A stretch of 64,000 bases of DNA, from positions 496,001-560,000 of the forward strand of contig NZ_CP091092.1 in the NCBI RefSeq assembly GCF_029633915.1. The letters are read 5' to 3'. The notes beneath the pieces are model-generated. The model made no database searches and had not been told where the DNA came from. It saw nothing but the letters and a program-made list of their open reading frames with translations. Below, piece after piece: positions 53,834 through 63,487 of this stretch (the stretch's first letter is position 1; each line of letters opens with the position of its first letter). This DNA comes from Methanomicrobium antiquum (GTDB taxonomy: Archaea; Halobacteriota; Methanomicrobia; Methanomicrobiales; Methanomicrobiaceae). The translations under genes were made by a program, and so were the position numbers.

Positions 53834-54341
53834 ATAATTAATGAGGTTTACAACATCCTCAATATCTTTTTTTATTGCTCAAAATTAAAATCATATTTTA
53901 AAAAGAGAAATTCAACAGAATTAATTTTTTTATTCTTTTTTAGAAATTTTATTGACGGAAACCTGTCGTTTTTATGCGATTAAATTTTTACCAGCATATT
54001 TAGTGTTTTGATAGTATCCGGACTACTTTGATTGGGCACCTCTGTGTACTCACTTAGCCAAATATACTGACCGAGGGGTTTGCTCCCACAGCAATCAGTG
54101 AAGATGCTGATATCTTTCAATCACTCAGACCTTGCTGAGATTACAAAATAACTTTTATCAGATTGATAAATTTCAGAAAAACAAATTACAAAATGTTTTT
54201 AATTTGATATAATTACAAAAAAAGTAGAGAATAGATCACTATTTTCTCTCATGCAATTTGTATATCTGTTGTGAAGGAACATTTCTCAAAATCCCTATAT
54301 TACACCATTAATCACAATTATTGTATATATTGGTGGAAAAT
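53834..54341. other. 508-base region after the pilins, possible gene remnant
   Basis: The sequence is AT-rich apart from about 54010-54150, which has mixed base use and a short hairpin CTCAG...CTGAG (54124-54139). One plus-strand frame there reads without stops through LLPQQSVKMLISFNHSDLAE before a stop, but has no start. This could be a decayed gene; I cannot name it. Confidence 0.3.
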
Positions 54342-56123
54342 TCAAACGCCACAAGCAGGTACGCTGATCTCATTATTTATCATATCCAGCGGCTGAGGCA
54401 GTCCCTGAATATAATTTATAAGTGCATCAATATCCGCCGGGCCGACATTCACATTAACTTCCCAGTCCCATGGCGGTGCTAAAACTCCTCCGCCCATGGC
54501 ATTTCCATAGGCCATATAGTAGTTCATGGCGGCGGTATATATTGCATCTTCGTCAAGCGGAACGCCGTTAATCAGAACTTCTGTTACTTTGCTTCCAGCA
54601 GGCAGGGAGGGATCCCAGGCATATGTTATTCCGGAAACGGAAAGGTACTCCTCCGGCAACGGCTCCTGCCATTGTCTTTCAAGAATTGTTTTAATCTGCT
54701 CTCCTGTGATCTCACGTGATGCAACATGCGGCCGGCTGTACCATCCGCCGTACTCTGCAGCAATGGACGCATCCGCAGGGAGGACTGCTTCCAAATCTTC
54801 CCATGTAATGTTGCCTTTCGGGAGATCTGCTTGAATTGAACCCGGCAGAGTGCCTGCTGTCACAAGTGCAATATCAGTTTTCATGGCAGCCCGCTGGGAA
54901 TCAGCCACAAGACTGCCAAGCGCTGATTCCCCCGAGACATCAGGAATTCGTGAAATATTTGCTTCACTTGTTGCAATAACCTCAGAACGCAGCTTTGAAA
55001 CAGCTATATTCATTTCAGAAAGCAGTTTCTCAGCGGCAGGATCAGGTGATGTCCCCGGCGACTGATCAGCATATACAGGCACAATAACTGCCGATTTTCT
55101 GATAATCTCATTGCTATGAGGGTCAATAAGGAGCTCAACATCTGCATATGCCGCCCCGTAAGCATACGCTTCAGCGACAAGGACATCTTTCCCTCCGGCA
55201 TTTGGAAGATATGCATTTATAAAATCATGAGTGTGGGCGGCAAGGACAACGTCTACATCCTCATCAAGTTCAGATACGATCCCGGTTACCGGACCTGTAA
55301 CATTGCATCCTTTACGTGTCGGCCCTGAATACGCCTCCTGATTTCCTCCGTTGTGAAGCAGAACAACAATAGCATGTATTCCCTGTTCCTGAATTTCGGG
55401 TACATAACTGTTTATTGCCTCACTTTCGTTTATAAACGATATTTCTTCAATATTCTGTGGAAGCTCAAGAATGGTTGTTTCAGTAGTAACGGCACCGATG
55501 AAAGCCATCTTTGCACCATTTATTTCACGGATTGTGTATGGCGGGAAAACGGGCGTTTTGTTATCTTTCCACACAACATTTGCACAGATGTAATCCGCCA
55601 TAGCGCCTGGATATGGATTTGTGATGTGCTGTATTTTTGTGTCCCCGTTTCCGCCGTAGATAATACGCATCAGCTCATCCATTCCGTCATTAAATTCATG
55701 ATTGCCGGGAATCGAGATTAAATTGCATTTTGTGCATTTTCCGCTGTCCCGCGGATTGCATTCATTGTTCACTAATGAATTAAAGAACTCAATTGCGGGC
55801 TCATCCTGAAGGAGAGCTGATTCTACCGGAGATGCCCCAATAGTATCGCCCGTCAGAGCTATTACGGTATAATCCGCATCTGATGAATCCATGGCCGAAT
55901 TAAGATATGATGCCAGAATGGGAGCACTCCCTGCCGGGCGGCAATTCAGCTCCTGTTCGGGATAGAGATGCCCGTGGAAATCGTTGACCGCTAAAATGGA
56001 TACATTAATCGGATTTGAAGAGTAATGCGTGTTTTGGCATCCTGCTGAAAAAGAAACCGCCGCCAGAGCCACAATAACCAGGCAGATGAGGATGTTTCGT
56101 TTGATGTTATGCGATAATGTCAT
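54342..56123 (-). CDS. secreted 5'-nucleotidase/UshA-like lipoprotein
   Basis: A 593-residue calcineurin-type phosphoesterase. The signal peptide ends in SFSAGC, with Cys29 as lipid anchor. Metal motifs in order: NDFHGHLYP, TGDTIGASP, GNHEFNDG and AAHTHD. The C-terminal 5'-nucleotidase domain (about 390-560) includes GSLVADSQRAAMKTDIAL and YSVSGITYAWD-like sequence. It hydrolyses nucleotides, or related phosphoesters, outside the cell. An extra cysteine-rich piece (CNPRDSGKCTKC) sits in the catalytic domain. It is divergent from cobN. Confidence 0.88.
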   Translation of the reverse strand: MTLSHNIKRNILICLVIVALAAVSFSAGCQNTHYSSNPINVSILAVNDFHGHLYPEQELNCRPAGSAPILASYLNSAMDSSDADYTVIALTGDTIGASPVESALLQDEPAIEFFNSLVNNECNPRDSGKCTKCNLISIPGNHEFNDGMDELMRIIYGGNGDTKIQHITNPYPGAMADYICANVVWKDNKTPVFPPYTIREINGAKMAFIGAVTTETTILELPQNIEEISFINESEAINSYVPEIQEQGIHAIVVLLHNGGNQEAYSGPTRKGCNVTGPVTGIVSELDEDVDVVLAAHTHDFINAYLPNAGGKDVLVAEAYAYGAAYADVELLIDPHSNEIIRKSAVIVPVYADQSPGTSPDPAAEKLLSEMNIAVSKLRSEVIATSEANISRIPDVSGESALGSLVADSQRAAMKTDIALVTAGTLPGSIQADLPKGNITWEDLEAVLPADASIAAEYGGWYSRPHVASREITGEQIKTILERQWQEPLPEEYLSVSGITYAWDPSLPAGSKVTEVLINGVPLDEDAIYTAAMNYYMAYGNAMGGGVLAPPWDWEVNVNVGPADIDALINYIQGLPQPLDMINNEISVPACGV

Positions 56124-56240
56124 AGTTGTCTCTAGAATATATACGGTTTAATTTGTTTTAAATAAAAATAATTTTACCTATGGCCGCTGACTCATTATAC
56201 AATAATTTTTAATCCAGACTTTGAAATGGAGGATTATCAG

Positions 56241-59200
56241 TTGAAAATAGTCTATATAAGCGCCGGAACAGGCGAAAATCCATGGGTAGAGGAGGCTGCG
56301 GCGTCCTGCAGAAAATCAGGACTCCAGATAGAGGTTGTACAGTCAACTTCCGAGGCACTTGATTCAGAGGAGAAAAAATTTGCAGAAATTCTTGAGGATG
56401 TCAAATTATGCCTGCTTTTGGTGGTAAGCAATCACGGTAGTGCAACATATTTCAAGAAATTCGATCGCCTCATAAATACAGCGAAAGAATACAGCATAAA
56501 TACATTTTTTGTAAGTTCGGTCAGAGAGGAAATGGCCGAGAATCGTCATCTCTTTGCACAGAATGAAGAGGATTATAAGTTTTTGCATGCATGCCTTGAA
56601 CTTTCCGGAAAGGAGAATACAAACTGCCTCCTAATGTGGATTTGCAAAAATCTGGGCGGTTTTGATGTTGAAATCCCGCCGCTGCATTATCCGCCCACTG
56701 AAGGATTTTATCACCCGTCCCTGCCTGAAAACTATGATTTTAAAGCTCACTTAAAGAGAATTGACCCGGAAAAACCAACCGTTGGAATTCTTATTCACCA
56801 GTTTTTTTACATCAGGAGAAATCTTCTTGCAGTTGATGCACTGATAAAGGCTGTTGAAGAGAGAGGTATGAATGTTCTGCCTTTTTTCCTTGTAACAAGC
56901 CCTAATGAAGTCACAGGTGCAATTGGTATCAGAAAATTCATTGAAACTTACCTGATAAAAGACGATGTCGCCATAATAGATGTATTAATTCTTAATATGT
57001 CATTTTCACAGCTTTCTTTATCAGATCCAAATGACGGTACAAAAACAGATCCTGTCTACAACTTTTTCTGCGACTTAAATGTACCACTTCTTCAGACGAT
57101 AACGATGTACAGGTCATATGAGCAGTGGATAAATGATGATCAGGGATTATCGGCAATGGAGATCTCATCAGGAATCATCTGGCCGGAGTTTGACGGACAG
57201 ATAATTGCAATCCCTCTCGGCACAACAGGTGAATATGAAGGCAGAAAAAATGTTGCAATTCCTATACCTGGACGCCCCGAAAGAATTGCAGAGATGGCAA
57301 AACGCTGGTCAGAACTAAAAAGAGTACCTGTAAAGGACAGAAAAGTTGTAATTTTCCTCTACCAGTATACCGGAGATATGGATGCTCTCGGTGATGCCGG
57401 CGGACTAGACACTCCGCAGAGTGTCATTGAAATTCTTCATCACTTAAAAGATGAAGGCTATTTTGTAGAAAATATTCCTGAAGATGGAAATGCTCTTATC
57501 TATGAGATGATTGCGGGTCTTACAAATGACACCCGCTGGATGACAAAGGAGCAGATGAAGGAAAGGTCGGCAGGCTTTGTCAGCGCTGATTTATACAGGC
57601 AGTGGTTTTTGAAAATCCCTCAAAAGAACCAGAAAAAAATATCCGAAGACTGGGGTGAAGCACCAGGAGAGCTTTTTGAATATGAAGGAGAGCTTTGCAT
57701 CCCCGGTGTTGTCAAGGGGAATATATTCATCGGAATTCAGCCGCCAAGGGGTCATTTTGAGCAGATAGAAACTATGATTCACTCAACAGATCTTGTAATG
57801 CCCCATCATTATCTAGCATATTACCGATGGATAAAAAATGTGTTCGGCGCACATGCGGTAATTCATATGGGAACACACGGAACTCTTGAATGGCTACCCG
57901 GAAAGGGAAATGCAATGTCAGAGGAATGTTATCCTGATCTGATTCTTGAGGATATGCCTCACCTTTATCCTTACATCATAAACGATCCCGGCGAGGGAAT
58001 GGAGGCAAAAAGAAGAAGCTGGGCCGTTGCTCTTGACTACAACACTCCGGCAATGATGCGTGCCGAAGGATATGGAGAGCTATCCAAACTTGACACAATT
58101 CTTCAGGAATATCTGCGTGCAAGGCGCGGCGGTGAAGCAAAAAAGGCCGAAAACCTGATTGAAGAGGCACGCGGCATTGTAATAGACAAAAATCTCACAA
58201 AGGATCTTGGCCTTTCGGATGAACCCGTATGTGAAGAAATTGCAGAAAACGCTGAACGGCTTTATGATTATATCTGTGAACTTCGTGACGCCACAATAAA
58301 AGACGGCCTGCACATCTATGGACAACCACCCGCCGGCAACCGCTTTTTAGAGATGATTTATGCACTGACAAGGCTTGAGAACGGCATTGTTCCTTCTCTT
58401 AGGGAAAGCATTGCAAAGGCAATGTCCCTGTCGCTTAGGAATTTAATGGAAAGTCCGTCTGATTTCAATGAAACCAGGGGTCAGACAAACGGCGCCCTTA
58501 TTGATCTGATTGACGCTTCCTCCACAGATCTGATTCTTAAAATGGCTGAGTGTGGCTATAATTGCGAAGAAGTGCTTGAACTGATAATTGCTGAATATGG
58601 TCCTGATAATAATGATCTTGAAACCTGTGCGGCATATATCTGTGATGAACTCGTCAAAAACCTGAATCTGACAACTGATGAAATGACAAACCTGATTCTC
58701 GGGCTTGATGCAGGATATGTTCCACCAGGAGGCTCGGGTGATCCAACCCGCGGAAACGCACATCTTCTTCCGACAGGCAAAAACTGCTACTCAATAGACC
58801 CTGCATGCATCCCGACGCCTTCGGCATGGAAGACCGGAAAAGAGCTTGCAGATCAGATGGTTGAGCGCTACATCGAAGAGAAAGGCGAATACCCGCAAAA
58901 GGTGGGAATTGTTGTCTGGGCAACAGATACAATGAGAACAGGCGGAGATGACATTGCATATATTCTGTGGCTTATGGGACTTCGGCCTGTATGGTCGGAC
59001 CGTGGCGGTGCCGTAACAGGTCTTGAGGTAATTCCGGCAGGTGAGTTAAACCGGCCTCGTATAGATGCTTCTTTGCGAATCAGCGGCATGTTTCGTGATT
59101 CTTTCCCAAACCTTGTTAATATGATCGATGAGGGGGTTGAAACAATTGCTTCTTTGGATGAAACAGATGATGTCAACTTCCTTTCAGCCCATTTAAAAGA

Positions 59201-59987
59201 AGATTTGCTTGAGAGGATTAAAGAGGGCTTTCCAGAAGATGAAGCTCGCGAGATGGCGCTTATACGGATATTTGGCGACCCTCCGGGACAGCATGGTGTA
59301 GGAGTGTGTGATGTTGTACATGCATCGGCATGGAAGGACAGAAAGGATTTGGCTGACGTTTTCACAAACTGGGGAGCACATGCGTACGGGAGAAAGTTCA
59401 GGGGTGAAAAATTCCCTGAACTCTTTAAAAAACAGTTTGGCAGTCTTGATGCAACCGTAAAAAACCGCGTTTCACGTGAATGGGATATTCTTGAGACCGA
59501 TGATGATTATGCTGTCCTTGGAGGAATGAATGCGTGTGTCAAGGCATATGGCAATAAAGACCCCGTATCAGTAATAGGCGAGGCATCAGATCCCAAAAAC
59601 ATAAAGACAAAACTTCTTGATGAAGAGATAAGGTTTATTTTTAGAAGCCGCGTTCTAAATCCACGCTGGATTGAAGGATTAAAACCGCACGGGTTTAGAG
59701 GAGTTCAGGAAATTGTCACAACCGTTGAATATGCCTTTGGCTGGGATGTCACATCAGATGCATTAGACGACTGGGAATACCAGGCGGCGGCAGAACATTT
59801 TCTTTTTAATCCTGAAAACAGGCAGTGGATAGAGGATAATAATCCATATGCTCTTCACAGCATCTCAGGAAGGCTTCTTGAGGCAAAGGATCGTGGTTTT
59901 TGGGATGCTGATGAAGAGACAATCCGAAAACTTCAGGAGATTTATCTTGAGTCCGAAGATTTCCTTGAAAGAACGGGCGAGGATTAA
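56241..59987 (+). CDS. cobN: CobN/BchH-type chelatase large subunit
   Basis: About 1248 residues, family of cobaltochelatase CobN and Mg-chelatase H. Typical sequences are VGILIHQFFYIRRNLLAVDAL, HMGTHGTLEWLPGK and GNAHLLPTGKNCYSIDP. It inserts a metal into a tetrapyrrole with the help of ChlI/ChlD-type AAA partners, which are not in the window. The N-terminal ATG at 56226 has no ribosome site, but GGAGG at 56228-56232 is at ideal distance from TTG 56241 (MKIVYISAGTGENPW), so I prefer TTG. Methanogens carry several CobN paralogues; the metal (Co, Ni or Mg) is not certain. It overlaps an ABC ATPase fragment. Confidence 0.88.
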   Translation: MKIVYISAGTGENPWVEEAAASCRKSGLQIEVVQSTSEALDSEEKKFAEILEDVKLCLLLVVSNHGSATYFKKFDRLINTAKEYSINTFFVSSVREEMAENRHLFAQNEEDYKFLHACLELSGKENTNCLLMWICKNLGGFDVEIPPLHYPPTEGFYHPSLPENYDFKAHLKRIDPEKPTVGILIHQFFYIRRNLLAVDALIKAVEERGMNVLPFFLVTSPNEVTGAIGIRKFIETYLIKDDVAIIDVLILNMSFSQLSLSDPNDGTKTDPVYNFFCDLNVPLLQTITMYRSYEQWINDDQGLSAMEISSGIIWPEFDGQIIAIPLGTTGEYEGRKNVAIPIPGRPERIAEMAKRWSELKRVPVKDRKVVIFLYQYTGDMDALGDAGGLDTPQSVIEILHHLKDEGYFVENIPEDGNALIYEMIAGLTNDTRWMTKEQMKERSAGFVSADLYRQWFLKIPQKNQKKISEDWGEAPGELFEYEGELCIPGVVKGNIFIGIQPPRGHFEQIETMIHSTDLVMPHHYLAYYRWIKNVFGAHAVIHMGTHGTLEWLPGKGNAMSEECYPDLILEDMPHLYPYIINDPGEGMEAKRRSWAVALDYNTPAMMRAEGYGELSKLDTILQEYLRARRGGEAKKAENLIEEARGIVIDKNLTKDLGLSDEPVCEEIAENAERLYDYICELRDATIKDGLHIYGQPPAGNRFLEMIYALTRLENGIVPSLRESIAKAMSLSLRNLMESPSDFNETRGQTNGALIDLIDASSTDLILKMAECGYNCEEVLELIIAEYGPDNNDLETCAAYICDELVKNLNLTTDEMTNLILGLDAGYVPPGGSGDPTRGNAHLLPTGKNCYSIDPACIPTPSAWKTGKELADQMVERYIEEKGEYPQKVGIVVWATDTMRTGGDDIAYILWLMGLRPVWSDRGGAVTGLEVIPAGELNRPRIDASLRISGMFRDSFPNLVNMIDEGVETIASLDETDDVNFLSAHLKEDLLERIKEGFPEDEAREMALIRIFGDPPGQHGVGVCDVVHASAWKDRKDLADVFTNWGAHAYGRKFRGEKFPELFKKQFGSLDATVKNRVSREWDILETDDDYAVLGGMNACVKAYGNKDPVSVIGEASDPKNIKTKLLDEEIRFIFRSRVLNPRWIEGLKPHGFRGVQEIVTTVEYAFGWDVTSDALDDWEYQAAAEHFLFNPENRQWIEDNNPYALHSISGRLLEAKDRGFWDADEETIRKLQEIYLESEDFLERTGED

Positions 59988-60412
59988 TGACCGCAATTGA
60001 GACTGCAGATCTCACCAAAGAGTTTGGGAGTCTCTGTGCGGTTGACAGTCTGAATCTGAATATTGATGGTGAGATATTTGGCCTTTTAGGTCCGAACGGC
60101 TCCGGAAAAACAACAACCGTCCTTATGCTTACAACCCTCATCAGACAGACAAGGGGTAGTGCCAGCGTATGCGGCTATGATACCTTAAAAGAGCCTGATA
60201 AGGTAAGAGGCTGCCTCAGTTATGTCCCGCAGGACATGGCGGTTGACACAAATCTTACAGGACGTGAGAATATGCTCATCTTTGCCCGCCTTTACGGGAT
60301 TGATAATCCAAAAGACAAGGTGGATGAGCTTCTTGGAATAATGGATCTTTCGGGGAGTGCGGATGATCTTGCAAAAACCTACTCCGGTGGTATGGAATTA
60401 AGGGAGATTTGA
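59987..60412 (+). pseudogene. truncated ABC transporter ATPase
   Basis: Encodes 141 residues of a DrrA/CcmA-type ATPase: Walker A GPNGSGKTT and Q-loop YVPQDM are present, then DLAKTYSGGM, the start of the signature, is followed by ELREI and a stop. Walker B, D-loop and H-loop are missing, so it cannot hydrolyse ATP normally. Related ATPases are about 310 residues. The start overlaps the cobN stop as TAATG, a sign of a once-intact operon. The sequence after the stop (an in-frame run resembling SLGAEEVFDRFREIW) has no clear family. A deletion or recombination joint near 60400 is likely. Confidence 0.75.
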
Positions 60413-60636
60413 TAAATCTTTGGGTGCAGAAGAGGTTTTTGATAGGTTCAGGGAGATCTGGCTTTGGAGTATATATCTCTGATTTTTGTTCTATTTTTTA
60501 TGAATTATATTGAATAAATATGCCTGCTCGTTTATACGTATTCAACAGTTACACGATTTCATTAAATATTAACATTTAATCTTAATAAATATTATTTTAT
60601 AATATTTAATGCTAATAAATTTTATAAAATTATTGA
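60413..60636. other. 224-base AT-rich gap at a probable joint
   Basis: Starts at the truncated ATPase stop. Contains stacked ATTTAAT/AATATTTA words (60560-60630) and TATA-like sequence before the next gene. No RNA or ORF recognised. Confidence 0.4.
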
Positions 60637-61722
60637 ATGGATAATATGAATAATAAAAACACAACTTCACGAATTTACATACTTGCATCGATTCCCTGTC
60701 AGGGAAAGACAACGACTGCTCTTCTTTTGGAGAAATATTTTCGAGAACGGAATCTGAAAGTTGCCTGTCTTCAGATGGACAAAGGCTATTTTGATGTACA
60801 TTCCTACATTGAAAATGACTGCTACCACTATACAATTCCTCTTGAAGCAACAAAGACCTGGGAGGATTTTGAACGATGTATTCCTGCCGGCTTTGATGTT
60901 TACCTGCTGGAAATTACTTTTGCATACTCTCCCAAAGGAATGGCGTATATCGATCTTTTCAATAATGTGAATGAGGTGATTTCTCATTATTTGAAAGACG
61001 AATGGCAGAAATCAGCTAAAAACGCTGTTTTGGATTGCATGCGTAATCATTATATGATTATAGATGGAGAGAGCGAGGATTATTTGATGGTTTTATGGGA
61101 TTTATTTCATAAAAGAAATGTAAAGATTGTATATACCAAGTCTCCAGTTGAACTTGAAGGACCTTACGTTAATGCCGAATTTGAATTAGTGAATCCTGAA
61201 GAGTTTGTTTACGAAGAGATAAAGCCTCAATATCAATTTCCGTACGGCACGAAAAAAGCGATCGCAGTTGGGGCATTTCCTGCCGAATACTGGGATATTT
61301 TTCCTGATCTGAAATGGTTTGGTTTTGATTATGCGGGCTTTATGGAAAGATTCAGGAAGGAGGATTACGATCTTGCCGTAATCGGAAAGTGTATGAATAA
61401 AAATCTAAAATTTTATGACAGGCCAAAAAATTGTGAAGTGGTCTGCTACCAGCCGTCGGTCTACATCAATTTTTCTGCAGATTACAAACTTAAAACTCAA
61501 AAGGATGATTTTATGGAAGTTTTTAAGAGAATAAAATCAAAAAAGCCCGGAAGTCCTATCGGAAGCGACGAAGGAATGTTTGGATCTTACAACAATAAAT
61601 ACTGGACCTACAGGACACATCCTGACTTTGATATAATAAAAAAGGAAGGTAATATTGTTTTTTGCAACGGCTGGATTCTTCCCCAATATTTAATCCGTGA
61701 CGGATTTTTGGAGGTGGAGTGA
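60637..61722 (+). CDS. P-loop NTPase-like protein of unknown function
   Basis: A 361-residue protein. The N-terminal sequence IYILASIPCQGKTTTALLLE is a P-loop resembling dethiobiotin-synthase/CobB-type NTPases, followed by VACLQMDKGYFDVHSYIEND. No Walker B motif is obvious. The C-terminal 180 residues are rich in Tyr, Trp and Phe (KPQYQFPYGTKKA, PDLKWFGFDYAGF) and match nothing I know. ATG 60637 and ATG 60646 are both possible. The next gene starts one base after the stop, so the two should be co-expressed. Confidence 0.55.
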   Translation: MDNMNNKNTTSRIYILASIPCQGKTTTALLLEKYFRERNLKVACLQMDKGYFDVHSYIENDCYHYTIPLEATKTWEDFERCIPAGFDVYLLEITFAYSPKGMAYIDLFNNVNEVISHYLKDEWQKSAKNAVLDCMRNHYMIIDGESEDYLMVLWDLFHKRNVKIVYTKSPVELEGPYVNAEFELVNPEEFVYEEIKPQYQFPYGTKKAIAVGAFPAEYWDIFPDLKWFGFDYAGFMERFRKEDYDLAVIGKCMNKNLKFYDRPKNCEVVCYQPSVYINFSADYKLKTQKDDFMEVFKRIKSKKPGSPIGSDEGMFGSYNNKYWTYRTHPDFDIIKKEGNIVFCNGWILPQYLIRDGFLEVE

Positions 61723-61723
61723 T

Positions 61724-63454
61724 ATGGGCAATCCCCCGCCGACTCCTCCTGTTGTGACACTCGTTAATCCTTCAGGTTCTGATATCTGTGATCCTGTCGG
61801 TACTATGCGGACGTTCACAGCATCATGTGATCAGCCTGCAATAATGAAAATTTATCTTGGTGTTTCTCTTTTATTTGAGACTAGTTCTACTGTCCAACAG
61901 ATTTCATACGCTTTTCAGAGTGCACCTGTGGGTAGTCACGTAGTCCGGGTGGTTGCAGAGAATGCCAATGGATCCGGGGAAAATTATTGGAACTGGAATG
62001 TCCTGTCAACACCGCCTGTTGTAACACGGGTTGATCCAGGGGAACAGGAAATTACTGATCTTATAAATACAATGCGTCGATTTGAAGCAAGTGTTGATCA
62101 AAATGCTTTAATGAAAGTATATATTGATGATTTTTTAGTATGTGAGTCTGAATATTTTGTCAGGAATATCTCATGTACATTTAATAATACAATATTAGGG
62201 AATTTTGTTGTAAAAATTACTGCAGATAACACAAATGGTAGTGGAGAAACTACATGGAACTGGCATATCCGCTCCGCTGATTCACCTGTTGTAACACTTA
62301 TCAAGCCGGTCTCTGAAGACATTACTGATCAGATTGGCAGTCCCAGGACTTTTATAGCAAGTGCCAACCAGCCGGCATATTTGGAATTTGCTTTTAATGG
62401 CTTGCCGGTATGTAAGAAGCGTGTTATATGGGAAAACTATCCTTGTTCATTTAAATTTGCAAGCAGATCTGCAGGAGATCATAAGGTTGAAGTTACTGCT
62501 GTTAATGCAAATGGAAGAGATAAAAAACATTGGAACTGGCATCTTACCAATCCAACATCATGCATCGAAAATGATTTACAATGTAAAGGGTATGATTTAT
62601 ACAAGTGCATAAATGGTCAGTGGACCGTTTACGAATCAAATTCACCTCAGTGCGGATGGAGTGATCCTTTAACTCTTCGAAAAATCCAACATTATGTGGA
62701 TTTATTCTGTCATCCAACATCTCCTAAGGCAGCTGCTGTTAGCGTTTCTACCGATCCTTTTCATTCAGTTTCAATTGAAACCTATGATTTTAAGTCGTAT
62801 ACATATTCGGGGACAGTGAAATATAAAGCAGATCGGATTTATAGAAACATTGAAGTTGAACCGTTTGTTTACCAGTTGTATTTGTTTGCAGGTGATCCCT
62901 ACTGCTCTTCAGTACCGATAACGGCAGAAAATATTGGTGTAAATATATCAAATGTTAAACCATCGGTTAATAATCTGGTAAATAATTCAGGATATAATGT
63001 TGAGGCAAAGCCAATCCGGGATATTGTTAAACCTGTTTCCGAAATCCAAAAAATTACAGGGATTCATCCTGATACTCAGGGTTATATTTTAAAAATCAGT
63101 GTTCTGGTAAACTGGTATGAATTGATGGTAGCTTTTCCTGATGCTGAATTTTCGGTCGAATTTGATCTTCAATATACAATCACAATGAGGCACTCTGAAC
63201 CCCAGGTAAATACATTTGTCCGCCACTGGGCATATTCAGGAAACGATAATCCTTTAATTCAATTAATGATGATGCTTGCTGGATTTTGTAATACACTTGA
63301 AACAATTCCGGCTACAGCAAACTGGGGTTCTGCTGATGTGGTGTCGGTGGGATTAAGTGGTGCGCAAAATGCAGGCGGTCTGTTAAGAGAACCGTCACAA
63401 TATCAGGATATATATGGGATCAACTGGCCGTATGGATATGGGGATGTTCAATAG
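61724..63454 (+). CDS. triple Ig-like repeat protein without signal peptide
   Basis: About 576 residues from ATG 61724, chosen because GGAGGTGG lies seven bases upstream. Residues 9-93, 97-182 and 188-274 are three related repeats, each starting PVVTxxxP and ending WNW[NH], typical of beta-sandwich (Ig-like) adhesion domains. A small cysteine-rich segment follows (C280, C287, C295, C310; GYDLYKCINGQW), then 265 residues without known family. There is no signal peptide or membrane segment, unusual for an Ig-repeat protein; a phage-like or injection-system particle component would fit. It is directly downstream of the P-loop gene. Confidence 0.6.
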   Translation: MGNPPPTPPVVTLVNPSGSDICDPVGTMRTFTASCDQPAIMKIYLGVSLLFETSSTVQQISYAFQSAPVGSHVVRVVAENANGSGENYWNWNVLSTPPVVTRVDPGEQEITDLINTMRRFEASVDQNALMKVYIDDFLVCESEYFVRNISCTFNNTILGNFVVKITADNTNGSGETTWNWHIRSADSPVVTLIKPVSEDITDQIGSPRTFIASANQPAYLEFAFNGLPVCKKRVIWENYPCSFKFASRSAGDHKVEVTAVNANGRDKKHWNWHLTNPTSCIENDLQCKGYDLYKCINGQWTVYESNSPQCGWSDPLTLRKIQHYVDLFCHPTSPKAAAVSVSTDPFHSVSIETYDFKSYTYSGTVKYKADRIYRNIEVEPFVYQLYLFAGDPYCSSVPITAENIGVNISNVKPSVNNLVNNSGYNVEAKPIRDIVKPVSEIQKITGIHPDTQGYILKISVLVNWYELMVAFPDAEFSVEFDLQYTITMRHSEPQVNTFVRHWAYSGNDNPLIQLMMMLAGFCNTLETIPATANWGSADVVSVGLSGAQNAGGLLREPSQYQDIYGINWPYGYGDVQ

Positions 63455-63487
63455 TTCTTTCAGAGAATGAGAATGGGATTGTATCAA

